7,311 nucleotides of DNA, from positions 1 to 7,311 of the forward strand of contig VGAU01000085.1 in the NCBI GenBank assembly GCA_016870675.1, written 5' to 3'. The notes beneath the pieces were generated by a model, which saw nothing but the letters and a program-made list of their open reading frames with translations, was not told the DNA's origin and made no database searches. Position numbers and translations under genes: made by a program. Positions 1-6,039 of this stretch are shown piece after piece (position 1 is the first letter of the stretch; every line of letters begins with the position of its first letter). The DNA is from Actinomycetota bacterium (lineage in GTDB: Bacteria > Actinomycetota > Humimicrobiia > Humimicrobiales > Humimicrobiaceae).

Positions 1-972
1 GGTTATAATTCCTTCAGAAATTGCCCTTAAAATATTCTGCTTTAGCCATATAGGTTTTTCCGGTTTTTTCTCTGCGGGCTCATGTTTTTTCCAATTTCTC
101 TTATTTATTTCAATGCACCAGTTTTTATAATATGAATCATTTATAATATGAAGTTCTCTAAGACGATACAGAAGAGCCTGGATAGAAAGTCCAAAATGCT
201 CTTTTAGAAAAAGTAATTCCTGCAGAGTTATAAAAGATCTTTTTGTACCAACTTCTTTAAAAATTTCTGATGAAGGAGCCAAAAAAGCCGAGCCAAAACG
301 ATATGCAGCTTTCTCTTCATCTATATCTCCTGAAATATTAAGAACAATATGTCCAAGTTCATGAGCAAGATTAAATCTCTGACGTTCGCCACAGGCTTCG
401 GAGTTTAAGGCTATTGCTACTGCTTTGGGCTTATTTTCTTCATAACCAATAGCAGTAAGGCCATCAAATTTTTTGCTGGTATTGATATTAATTATATGGA
501 TTAAATGGGTTTCCAATAAGTTAACCATATTAGATATTGGGTCCAATCCGATATTCCAGCTATGTCTTAAATTTACTGCAGCCTTCTCAACATCATAAAA
601 TCTATTAATTGAATAGTGCTTAACAGGCAAATCTACTTCTATATTCTGCAACAATAAATCCTGTAACCAGATACGCTCTTCCAGCTTTTGCTCTATATAA
701 TTTTCAATTCTTACCATCTCTTTTTTAGGGAGTCTTGATTTTTTTCTGTATGCAATAAATTTTATAGAAATTTTAGGCTCGCTCCAGAGATATAACGGTT
801 TAATTTTTAACACTTCTGCAAGTTTATTTAATATTACCGGAGATGGTCTGGAAGTTTCTCTTTCATATTTTGAGAGTGCCTGCCTGGTTACAATCCCTCC
901 CATTTCTACCGCAAGCTCCTCTAGTGAATATCCTCTGGCCAAACGCAGTCTTCTAAGTCTTTGTCCAATCAT
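1..972 (-). CDS. XRE-family regulator fused to ImmA/IrrE metallopeptidase, C-terminus cut by window edge
   Basis: The frame is open from an ATG at 972 to the window edge, giving 324 residues without a stop. Residues 1-55 form an XRE helix-turn-helix (RLRLARGYSLEELAVEMGG, then RQALSKYERE). Residues 185-245 carry the ImmA/IrrE (PF06114) core: FNLAHELGH, with HExxH at 204-208, followed by EEKAAYRFGSAFLAP, where Glu221/222 is the likely third zinc ligand. The motif is intact, so the peptidase could be active. In this family the HTH part binds its own promoter and the peptidase part cleaves a repressor or antitoxin; here the target is unknown. The start is supported by AGGTGG at 982-987, nine bases upstream, and by a strong promoter. 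The last visible residues (LRAISEGII) match the usual near-terminal helix, so only a few tens of residues are probably missing. A PIN or DUF4411 toxin gene often follows such regulators; if present it lies outside the window. Confidence 0.93.
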   Translation of the reverse strand, partial: MIGQRLRRLRLARGYSLEELAVEMGGIVTRQALSKYERETSRPSPVILNKLAEVLKIKPLYLWSEPKISIKFIAYRKKSRLPKKEMVRIENYIEQKLEERIWLQDLLLQNIEVDLPVKHYSINRFYDVEKAAVNLRHSWNIGLDPISNMVNLLETHLIHIININTSKKFDGLTAIGYEENKPKAVAIALNSEACGERQRFNLAHELGHIVLNISGDIDEEKAAYRFGSAFLAPSSEIFKEVGTKRSFITLQELLFLKEHFGLSIQALLYRLRELHIINDSYYKNWCIEINKRNWKKHEPAEKKPEKPIWLKQNILRAISEGIIT

Positions 973-990
973 TTTTACTTCCCACCTTAC

Positions 991-1029
991 AGTTGACAAT
1001 AATAGATATTTTGTGTATTTTTGTCAACT
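991..1029. promoter_or_regulatory. 9-bp inverted-repeat operator overlapping the promoter
   Basis: AGTTGACAA (991-999) and TTGTCAACT (1021-1029) are perfect inverted repeats with a 21-base spacer. One arm covers the -35; the other touches the -10 and covers the expected transcription start. This geometry suits repression by a dimeric HTH protein, most simply autoregulation by the XRE protein encoded downstream. A third half-site, AGTTGAC, lies at 1194-1200 upstream of the DUF488 stub. Binding by this protein is inferred. Confidence 0.6.
999..1027 (-). promoter_or_regulatory. Sigma70-type promoter of the XRE-ImmA/IrrE gene
   Basis: Read on the minus strand, TTGACA (1027-1022, perfect -35) is followed by a 17-base spacer and TATTAT (1004-999, five of six -10 bases). 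Transcription would start near 992, leaving a leader of about 20 bases that contains the AGGTGG ribosome binding site. The -35 begins directly after the stop codon of the truncated DUF488 frame. Confidence 0.75.
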
Positions 1030-1156
1030 AATAGAAAATCTTTGTCCTGCTTATGGGAACTTCCCTAATATCAACCAATGTAGTTACATTGCGGCTTTTT
1101 AATTGGGAGATTAAATCATCAATACTTTTTGATTCATAACCTATTGTGTATAACAT
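1028..1156 (-). pseudogene. Truncated DUF488 family gene, N-terminal stub
   Basis: An ATG at 1156 opens a 42-codon frame ending at TAG 1030-1028. It begins MLYTIGYESKSIDDL and continues through LVDIREVPISR, which is the characteristic DUF488 (PF04343) N-terminus (YTIGYEGKS..., VDVR..P.SR). Full members are usually about 110-180 residues, so two thirds or more is missing, and no continuation is visible before the XRE gene. The stop abuts the -35 of that gene, so the break probably arose by a deletion or recombination at the promoter boundary. DUF488 function is poorly known. There is no good ribosome binding site. A TATAAT lies at 1184-1179, with a weak -35. Confidence 0.7.
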
Positions 1157-1458
1157 AATAATCTTTTAATAAGCAAAAATTATATTATTTTTCAGTTGAC
1201 TTAATAATAACATATTTACATAATTGCCTAATCATCTTTATTTTCTCTGATTGAATGTTCCCTGTAATAGAAAATGTTTTGAGAATTACTCATAACTTGC
1301 TATAAATTAAATTTATACAGGACAAGAATTAAAAAATATCCGGCAACTTTTTAGTTTTATATTCTCACAAAAATAAAACTTGAAGGTACTTTACCTTTTA
1401 ACTCTGCTATGTACATTTAAAATTTGTTAATTTTCTGTTAAATAATCATTTTTACTAT
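1157..1458. other. Non-coding AT-rich spacer, about 300 bases
   Basis: No convincing gene is seen on either strand; the longest start-to-stop frame noticed is about 21 codons (1293-1228, minus) with no ribosome binding site. The stretch holds an AGTTGAC half-site (1194-1200), a plus-strand promoter-like pair (TTGAGA 1279-1284, 16 bases, TATAAA 1301-1306, with an extended TG), and two hairpins near 1353-1397. The promoter-like pair has no gene downstream on the plus strand. Confidence 0.5.
1353..1397 (-). terminator. Two tandem hairpins, possible terminator of the 1459-3967 gene run
   Basis: On the minus strand, after the stop at 1459, a 6-bp stem AAGGTA/TACCTT with a 3-base loop (1397-1383) is followed by a second perfect 8-bp stem AGTTTTAT/ATAAAACT (1380-1353). 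T-rich sequence runs between them. The stems are AT-rich and weak. The first hairpin also has TTTTAA after it on the plus strand, so it could act in both directions. Confidence 0.4.
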
Positions 1459-1686
1459 TTAAGAATACCCAAAAAATACAGCATCAAAAGCAGATGGTGG
1501 AATATTATATTTAAGCGCCAGATTATGTGCATTATAACCAATATCCTTTGTATCTATATCAGGTTCATTGAACATTCTTGACCATGCAGCCTGGACTCTT
1601 ACATCTACTGGTAATTCACTTTCATTCTCAGAAAAATAATTATTATCGTACCAGTATTTTACAGCTTCTTTACCATTGCTTACCAA
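1459..1686 (-). CDS. Small unrecognised protein, possibly a gene fragment
   Basis: A 75-residue frame from TTG at 1686. I do not recognise the family. The composition looks protein-like (acidic, several aromatic residues, PVDVRVQAAWSRMFN, then NAHNLALKYNIPPSAFDAVF), and no signal peptide or membrane segment is seen. The start is doubtful: there is no ribosome binding site, and the frame stays open upstream to 1725 without ATG or GTG, overlapping the end of the preceding gene in another frame. It may be a separate small gene translated by coupling, or the 3' remnant of a larger gene joined to the broken nuclease gene. It is the last gene before the hairpins at 1353-1397. Confidence 0.5.
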   Translation of the reverse strand: MVSNGKEAVKYWYDNNYFSENESELPVDVRVQAAWSRMFNEPDIDTKDIGYNAHNLALKYNIPPSAFDAVFFGYS

Positions 1687-1699
1687 TTCTAATGCACTA

Positions 1700-2152
1700 C
1701 TATTTACTAGTATCTTCGTAAGGTTTTATTGATTGTATCTTACCAGCCCACCTTATTGCACTTACAGGTGCAACCTCATACATTGCAATATACCTTAATT
1801 TAGAAATAGCATTTGGTGATATCCTTACAGCCCACCAGGCTTTTTCATCTAAAAAAGCAGATTTAAATCCATCTTCCCTTGCAGGACAAACAATAGTGTC
1901 GATTTCAATTGGATCAATTTTATGAGACACACTTTCTTCAAAGTCTTTAAGAAATTCATCAAATGTAAAAATTTCATCAGGGCCACATGAATATTTTTTT
2001 ATTTCGATTAATTCTGGCTGTCGCGCAATTTCCCTAGTAACTTTGATGAGATCTTCATTAATCTCATCAATAATAACTATAAAGCCATAATCATTTTTAT
2101 ATATGGCAAAATCTAGGGCTTCACTAATATTTGAAAATTCTGACTTTCTTAA
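1700..2152 (-). pseudogene. C-terminal part of the frameshifted nuclease gene
   Basis: This frame is open from 2152 to TAG 1702-1700, giving 150 codons, with no ATG or TTG; the only usable start is GTG at 1930, deep inside conserved-looking sequence. Upstream of that GTG it still reads as protein (SEALDFAIYKNDYGF, then VIIDEINEDLIKVTREIAR). After it come DTIVCPAREDGF, WWAVRI and YIAMYEVAPVSAIRWAGKI, a pattern I recall from the C-terminal half of uncharacterised proteins with an N-terminal PD-(D/E)XK-like domain. The most economical reading is that it continues the gene starting at 2528 after a +1 shift near 2145. It stops right after KPYEDTSK, where I would expect some further residues, so the 3' end may also be damaged. 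The function of this half is unknown. Confidence 0.7.
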
Positions 2153-2528
2153 TCATTGAATTAAATTTCTCTTTTACCTCTTTATTATTATTCATATACT
2201 CAATTAATGATTCTTTAACTGCAAAAGAACCTTCCGAAAATTGTGTTGCAAATTTTAATAACTGGACTCCTATATGTTTAAATGAATCATGTGTAGAAAG
2301 CTCATTTTCAACAATCCATAATTTAATCCTATTTCTAAAATCTAATAGATAACCATCAGGAATATTAGCAAAACTGACAGTTTTATTTTTTATTTTCTTT
2401 TTTAAATCAATATAGATGGATTTTTTGCCAAATATATCTTCTGCTAAATTCAAAACAGCTTTTTCTAAATCTTCTTCATTTTTGAATCTGGTTAATGTAA
2501 ATTTTTGTTGTCCTATTTTTATTTTCAT
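2124..2528 (-). pseudogene. N-terminal PD-(D/E)XK-like nuclease domain, frameshifted before its C-terminal half
   Basis: The ATG at 2528 is preceded by AAGG (TTAAGGTGAAAT), a credible ribosome binding site. The 134-residue frame has an N-terminal alpha/beta region, then IPDGYLLDF (Pro57-Asp58, Asp63) and LWIVENELSTHD (Glu74-x-Glu76). This resembles the D...(D/E)xK core of restriction-like nucleases, with Glu in place of the usual Lys, an ExE variant known in BamHI. The frame runs out at KKVRIFKY and TAG 2126-2124. Skipping one base in AAGAAAG (about 2144-2150) leads into the frame that continues to 1700, restoring a protein of about 275 residues. The nuclease role is inferred from motifs only. 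It follows the 451-residue gene by 83 bases on the same strand and is probably in its operon. Confidence 0.65.
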
Positions 2529-2611
2529 ATTTCACCTTAATATTAAATAATTTTAATTCCTTTAAAATAAACCAATTTATAATTCATACCTCTACTTTTA
2601 AATAATTATTT

Positions 2612-3967
2612 TTATTGAATCTTACTTTCCTCAAATTTAATCTTTTCCAAATCACCATAGAATCTCTTTATTGTATCCTGCATTAACCAATCTCTATTAT
2701 GCTGAGGCCATGTTTCTAACCCTTTTTTTGAATAGTAAATAAACATATTATGAATGGTACCAAAAATATGCTGACATGCTTGATCATAATCTTTACAGTC
2801 TTCTGGAGGCATAGGGATATTCCCAGATTGAATAATAAGATCATTAATTCTTGGTTCTCTTTCCTGCATTTTCGTTATAAATTTATCCTCGGAAATATCT
2901 CCACATTTGTACTTTTCAAAGTAATTAATTGCTTGTTTAGTAAGTTCTACCATTTCATTCAAAATAGGATAAATAGCTTCTAGTACTTCCTCTTTTGTAC
3001 CAGAACTACTTTCTAAAAAGTTTTTATGTGATTTATAGTTATCATTCCAAAAAACTTCTATATCCCCAATTTTTTCATCACCATTTAAACCAAGTGAACG
3101 CATATTCTCTGGTAAAAGTTTATCCACCCAATAAGTGCGACAAATCCAATTTGCATGCTGGATGTCATTTAAATCATAGGCTATAAATAACCACACCACA
3201 TGAGCTGGAATCTTCCCCCACCGGGCTTTAACTTGCTCATTACGATAATAGTTACTATATTTCAATTTCTCCGTTGCTTCTTGAATAATTGTCCTAATCA
3301 CATCTTTCGAGTAATGTTTGTCTAAAAGAATAAAAGCAGAGTAACGTTTTGCTTCAGCATGGCTTACATCTCTTTGTCTTAAAATGGTGTATGTTATTTT
3401 TTCTCTAACTTCCATTTCCAAAGCTAAACCTTCATCTCGTACATGTCCATTTGCGCAGGCACCAATATTATCGTAAGGCGTTCCATCTTTTGGACAGATT
3501 TTCTCATAAGCCATAAATAAACGTGCAAAATCCTGAGCATCAATAATAAGATAATCACAATCTGAATCAATAGCAGTTTGCATAAAATCTCTTTGTGCAT
3601 CATCCCGAATATTCCCAGTAGCCCCAAAAACCATTAATCCAAGTCCTTGAATTTGCCGCATTCTGGCAAATTGGTGAGCTATATACCTGCTTGAAATCTT
3701 TTTAAAGCTTTTTCCTTTTAAAATAAAAGCAGCTAACCTTTTATCTTCTCTTATATTCACATGGCTTGTTAGTATATCTACTATTTCCGCAGGACCATGA
3801 GGAGTTTCATTTGGATCATATAAAATTTCTCTAACAAAGCGCTCTATTTCGTTTTTTTCATCCAAATTTCTAATATTAGCAAGTATCTCACTATTAATAG
3901 CGACATCCGGAATAGTTCTAACTTCTGAAAACTCATCTATCTCATGTATTTTAATAAGTCGTCCCAT
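2612..3967 (-). CDS. Conserved-looking 451-residue protein of unknown function, possible defence or restriction component
   Basis: A complete ATG-to-stop frame with no recognised family name. Residues 57-91 (HGPAEIVDIL, then LAAFILKGKSFKKI) resemble the strand arrangement of Mrr-like or PD-(D/E)XK endonucleases, with Glu61, Asp64 and Lys84 as possible active-site residues, but the usual acidic residue two before the Lys is absent. Residues 110-165 (VFGATGNIRDDAQRDF, CDYLIIDAQDFARLF, AYEKICP) look like a second ordered alpha/beta block. Cys158, Cys171 and His175 (CP..., CANGH) could bind a metal with a ligand from elsewhere. A run rich in Trp and Arg follows (RWG, HVVWLFIAYD, NWICRTYW, residues 249-280). 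The C-terminal 170 residues are mostly charged helices. No signal peptide or membrane segment. No clear ribosome binding site precedes the ATG. The neighbouring nuclease-like gene and PIN modules suggest a defence role, which is an inference. Confidence 0.85.
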   Translation of the reverse strand: MGRLIKIHEIDEFSEVRTIPDVAINSEILANIRNLDEKNEIERFVREILYDPNETPHGPAEIVDILTSHVNIREDKRLAAFILKGKSFKKISSRYIAHQFARMRQIQGLGLMVFGATGNIRDDAQRDFMQTAIDSDCDYLIIDAQDFARLFMAYEKICPKDGTPYDNIGACANGHVRDEGLALEMEVREKITYTILRQRDVSHAEAKRYSAFILLDKHYSKDVIRTIIQEATEKLKYSNYYRNEQVKARWGKIPAHVVWLFIAYDLNDIQHANWICRTYWVDKLLPENMRSLGLNGDEKIGDIEVFWNDNYKSHKNFLESSSGTKEEVLEAIYPILNEMVELTKQAINYFEKYKCGDISEDKFITKMQEREPRINDLIIQSGNIPMPPEDCKDYDQACQHIFGTIHNMFIYYSKKGLETWPQHNRDWLMQDTIKRFYGDLEKIKFEESKIQ

Positions 3968-4051
3968 AATAGATTTATAATAATATATTAAATAATAAAA
4001 ACAAATAAGAGATGAATAAGTTACGTTATTAAATATAAACTTTTTTTTATA

Positions 4052-4080
4052 ATAATATTAGGGAATAAATATTTAAGCAA
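4052..4080 (-). promoter_or_regulatory. Possible promoter of the 451-residue gene
   Basis: On the minus strand, TTGCTT (4080-4075), a 17-base spacer and TATTAT (4057-4052) lie about 80 bases before the ATG at 3967. The surrounding DNA is so AT-rich that chance matches are common. The 169-base gap after the PIN gene supports independent transcription. Confidence 0.3.
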
Positions 4081-4136
4081 TTTTCAAAAAATATTATGCA
4101 TATTATAATGCGAACTATTTTTCATTATCATTCTAT

Positions 4137-4646
4137 TCAAAAAACATCTAAAATTTCGTTAAAAGCTTTAGTATCAAGATATAAGCCACCATTTTTCAAT
4201 TTTAAAACAATATTCCTTGCTTTTTCATTATCTAATAAACTTAAGTTCACTGCTTCTTTTAAAATGTGGAGTAAGCCAATACTTTTAATATTTTCCTCTT
4301 TACATACTTTTCTCATTTTCTTTTCAAATGATACACATACAAGACTATTAAATTTACAAATTGTTATAAGATGAGTATCTGCGACAGAAAAACTTAAATG
4401 TTCACCTGATATTTTATAAAAATATTCTGATTCCTCCATTGTCTCAATACCCGAAATATGATAATTAAAAGAACTTAGGTCATACCTTTTTATCTCTTTA
4501 AATATTTCTGAAGAAAAATATATTTTATTTCTAAAAATCTCTCTTAAAATGAATTCTAAATTACTATTAAAGAAAGCAATTACAACACTACTGTCTAGAG
4601 AAAATTTTTCTGCCTCAAAGTTTATATTATCAATATTATCATTCAA
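4137..4646 (-). CDS. PIN-domain RNase, DUF3368-like toxin
   Basis: A 169-residue protein that starts at TTG 4646, with GGAGTGGGG (4662-4654) as ribosome binding site; the next in-frame Met is far inside the domain. PIN features in order: FSLDSSVVIAFF with Asp18; FSSEIFKEI with Glu47 and Glu51; SVADTHLITICKF with Asp90; VCVSFEKKMRKVC, where the usual (T/N)D is replaced by Glu108; then IKSIGLLHILKEA and a C-terminal tail NGGLYLDTKAFNEIL as in DUF3368-type PIN proteins. These enzymes cut RNA using a cluster of acidic residues and metal. The fourth acidic position is Glu rather than Asp, a mild change that need not abolish activity. It lies one CAG codon after the stop of the XRE-ImmA/IrrE gene, in the same frame, so the two are translationally coupled. 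The partner is presumably its antitoxin. Confidence 0.8.
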   Translation of the reverse strand: MNDNIDNINFEAEKFSLDSSVVIAFFNSNLEFILREIFRNKIYFSSEIFKEIKRYDLSSFNYHISGIETMEESEYFYKISGEHLSFSVADTHLITICKFNSLVCVSFEKKMRKVCKEENIKSIGLLHILKEAVNLSLLDNEKARNIVLKLKNGGLYLDTKAFNEILDVF

Positions 4647-4649
4647 CTG

Positions 4650-5729
4650 TTAGCCCCACTCCAACGCTTTTTTATTTGCTTCTTCTACTGGTATTTCTAA
4701 GAGCTCTGCAATTTTTGATATAGTAATTTCCTCCTTTAGAAAAGCTTTCTTTATTAGATTGATAAATCTATAATTTTCAATATTTCTTTCTTCCTCAATT
4801 GGCTCATATTCTTCATAAGAACCAACCTTTGAATCAATCTTATTATTTAATTCTTCATATTCCTCCTTGTTAATAACTTCTTCATTTAATAATCTTTTAA
4901 TTATGCATTTTGCAGAAACATTAAAGTATTTTTTTAAACTCAAAACATCTTCAAAACCGACTTTTTCTATAAAATTTTCCTTACAAAACTCTTTCAGCGC
5001 TTTTGCGGGAACCAAAAACAATCCGGCAAATTCATTAGCTATATCTTCCTTAACTTTCTCTTTCTCTACTTTTATATCACCCTGGTAATCATCCTTATGA
5101 AATATTAGATGGCCTAGCTCATTTACAGCAGTAAAAAATCTTCGCTCAATATTACATTCTGAATTTAAAAAGATACAATATCCCGATTTTTGATCATAAG
5201 CTGAAAAACCTGAAACATCCCGGTTACCAGCACGAAACTGGATTATTTTTATATCGTTTTTTTCTAACTCATATATCGGATTGGCTATTGGGCTATTTGG
5301 ATCAATTTCAAATAAACATCTTATTTTTTCTGCCATAGTCGCAATATATTCCTTATCAAATTTGTCTAAATAAACACCAATATCCATATGATAGGGAAAT
5401 ATCTTATTTATTTTCTCAATCTCATCATATTTTCTGATACTTTCTTCAAATTTTATCTTTAGCTTACTATCTATTGAGATATCAGATCTGAATTTATAAT
5501 TTCCAAATAACTGATTAGTTTTATAAAAAAAGTCCACACTCCTGTTAGTTAGATTTGCAATATTAAGCAATTTTTCAAAATCTATAAGAGTTACCCCATT
5601 GATATAATTATTTAAGGTCTGCCTTGATATATTTATCTTTTTTGAAACCAACCCCTGGCTTAAATTAGACTCTTTTATTGCCTTTTTTATATTTTCACCA
5701 ATAGTTATACTTAAATTTACCTTTCTCAT
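4650..5729 (-). CDS. XRE-family regulator with degenerate ImmA/IrrE domain (NELGH), antitoxin of the PIN gene
   Basis: A 359-residue protein starting at ATG 5729, with TGAGGT (5742-5737) as ribosome binding site. Residues 8-65 are an XRE helix-turn-helix (NLSQGLVSKKINISRQTLNNY). Residues 155-245 are an ImmA/IrrE domain: IFLNSECNIERRFFTAVNELGHLIFH, followed by EDIANEFAGLFLVP with the third ligand near Glu228. The first His of HExxH is Asn203 (codon AAT at 5123-5121), one base from CAT, so zinc binding is probably weakened. About 80 charged residues follow, ending in a second small HTH-like stretch (TISKIAELLEIPVEEA, 336-351). Paired with a PIN gene, it probably acts as antitoxin and autorepressor rather than as an active protease. 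It is divergent from the Phd/PIN pair, across a region with TTTACAA half-sites. Confidence 0.9.
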   Translation of the reverse strand: MRKVNLSITIGENIKKAIKESNLSQGLVSKKINISRQTLNNYINGVTLIDFEKLLNIANLTNRSVDFFYKTNQLFGNYKFRSDISIDSKLKIKFEESIRKYDEIEKINKIFPYHMDIGVYLDKFDKEYIATMAEKIRCLFEIDPNSPIANPIYELEKNDIKIIQFRAGNRDVSGFSAYDQKSGYCIFLNSECNIERRFFTAVNELGHLIFHKDDYQGDIKVEKEKVKEDIANEFAGLFLVPAKALKEFCKENFIEKVGFEDVLSLKKYFNVSAKCIIKRLLNEEVINKEEYEELNNKIDSKVGSYEEYEPIEEERNIENYRFINLIKKAFLKEEITISKIAELLEIPVEEANKKALEWG

Positions 5730-5760
5730 TTTGATAACCTCATATTTACGGTTAATAAAT

Positions 5761-5828
5761 TTTACAATGTAATTTAATATAAGTTAATATTCTAGTAATA
5801 TTGTAAAAAATATTTTACAAATTGTAAA
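5761..5828. promoter_or_regulatory. Cluster of TTTACAA/TTGTAAA half-sites in the divergent intergenic region
   Basis: Four half-sites of one motif are seen: TTTACAA at 5761-5767 (with TGTAA at 5768-5772 it makes a 5+1+5 palindrome), TTGTAAAA at 5801-5808, TTTTACAA at 5813-5820 and TTGTAAA at 5822-5828. Sites two and three form a perfect 8-bp inverted repeat with a 4-base spacer; three and four form TTTACAAATTGTAAA (7+1+7). On the plus strand, TTTACA (5761-5766) could be a -35 with TAATAT (5785-5790) as -10 at 18 bases, so the sites would flank and cover a promoter of the Phd/PIN pair. The binding protein is either the XRE regulator or the Phd-like antitoxin. Confidence 0.55.
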
Positions 5829-5835
5829 TATTAAT

Positions 5836-6039
5836 ATGAAATTTAAAAATAAGGCAACTCAACTTCTTAAAGGGAACAGAGAGATTATTATTACAAGAAG
5901 GGGTATTCCAATTGCACGGCTCGAGCCTCTGGATGAATTAAGAGGATTAATGATTAGGGCTCGTATGGAAATGGAAAAGGCTAACATTACTGAGGAAGAA
6001 GCTATTGAGATACTTAAAGAAGTCAAGCGGGAAATATAA
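5836..6039 (+). CDS. Phd/YefM-type antitoxin of a PIN toxin
   Basis: 67 residues from ATG 5836. The stretch FKNKATQLLKGNREIIITRRGIPIARLEPLDE is the Phd/YefM (PF02604) DNA-binding fold; the C-terminal helix (ARMEMEKANITEEEAIEILKEVKREI, residues 42-67) would wrap the toxin. Antitoxins of this type repress their own operon and block the toxin active site. Compared with the family the ATG lies too far in: the usual N-terminal strand (as in VNIREFKNKA) appears as IVNINMKFKNKA, so the open frame upstream encodes it, but no ATG, GTG or TTG is available back to the stop at 5785. There is also no ribosome binding site before 5836. The true start may be an ATT near 5821, or the start has decayed. It overlaps the toxin gene by 35 bases. 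Confidence 0.85.
   Translation: MKFKNKATQLLKGNREIIITRRGIPIARLEPLDELRGLMIRARMEMEKANITEEEAIEILKEVKREI

Noticed and set aside
1157..1458. CRISPR array or tandem repeats in the large spacer
   Set aside because: No regularly spaced repeat units were found; only isolated half-sites and hairpins.
2131..2352. Plus-strand 73-codon frame
   Set aside because: It lies opposite the nuclease domain frame, has no domain pattern and is a low-complexity shadow.
2531..2575. 14-codon leader peptide upstream of the nuclease gene
   Set aside because: A short ATG-to-stop frame in AT-rich DNA with badly spaced ribosome binding site and no attenuator structure.
3424..3627. Minus-strand 67-codon frame inside the 451-residue gene
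   Set aside because: It is an alternative frame of a much longer, protein-like gene.
4088..4125. ATGCAT-centred palindrome followed by T-rich sequence after the PIN gene, as a terminator
   Set aside because: The perfect palindrome is only about 8 bp and fully AT-rich apart from GC at the centre; chance is likely here.
4096..4374. Plus-strand 92-codon frame
   Set aside because: It is antisense to the PIN gene, whose motifs are clear; the hydrophobic composition is what antisense AT-rich coding DNA gives.
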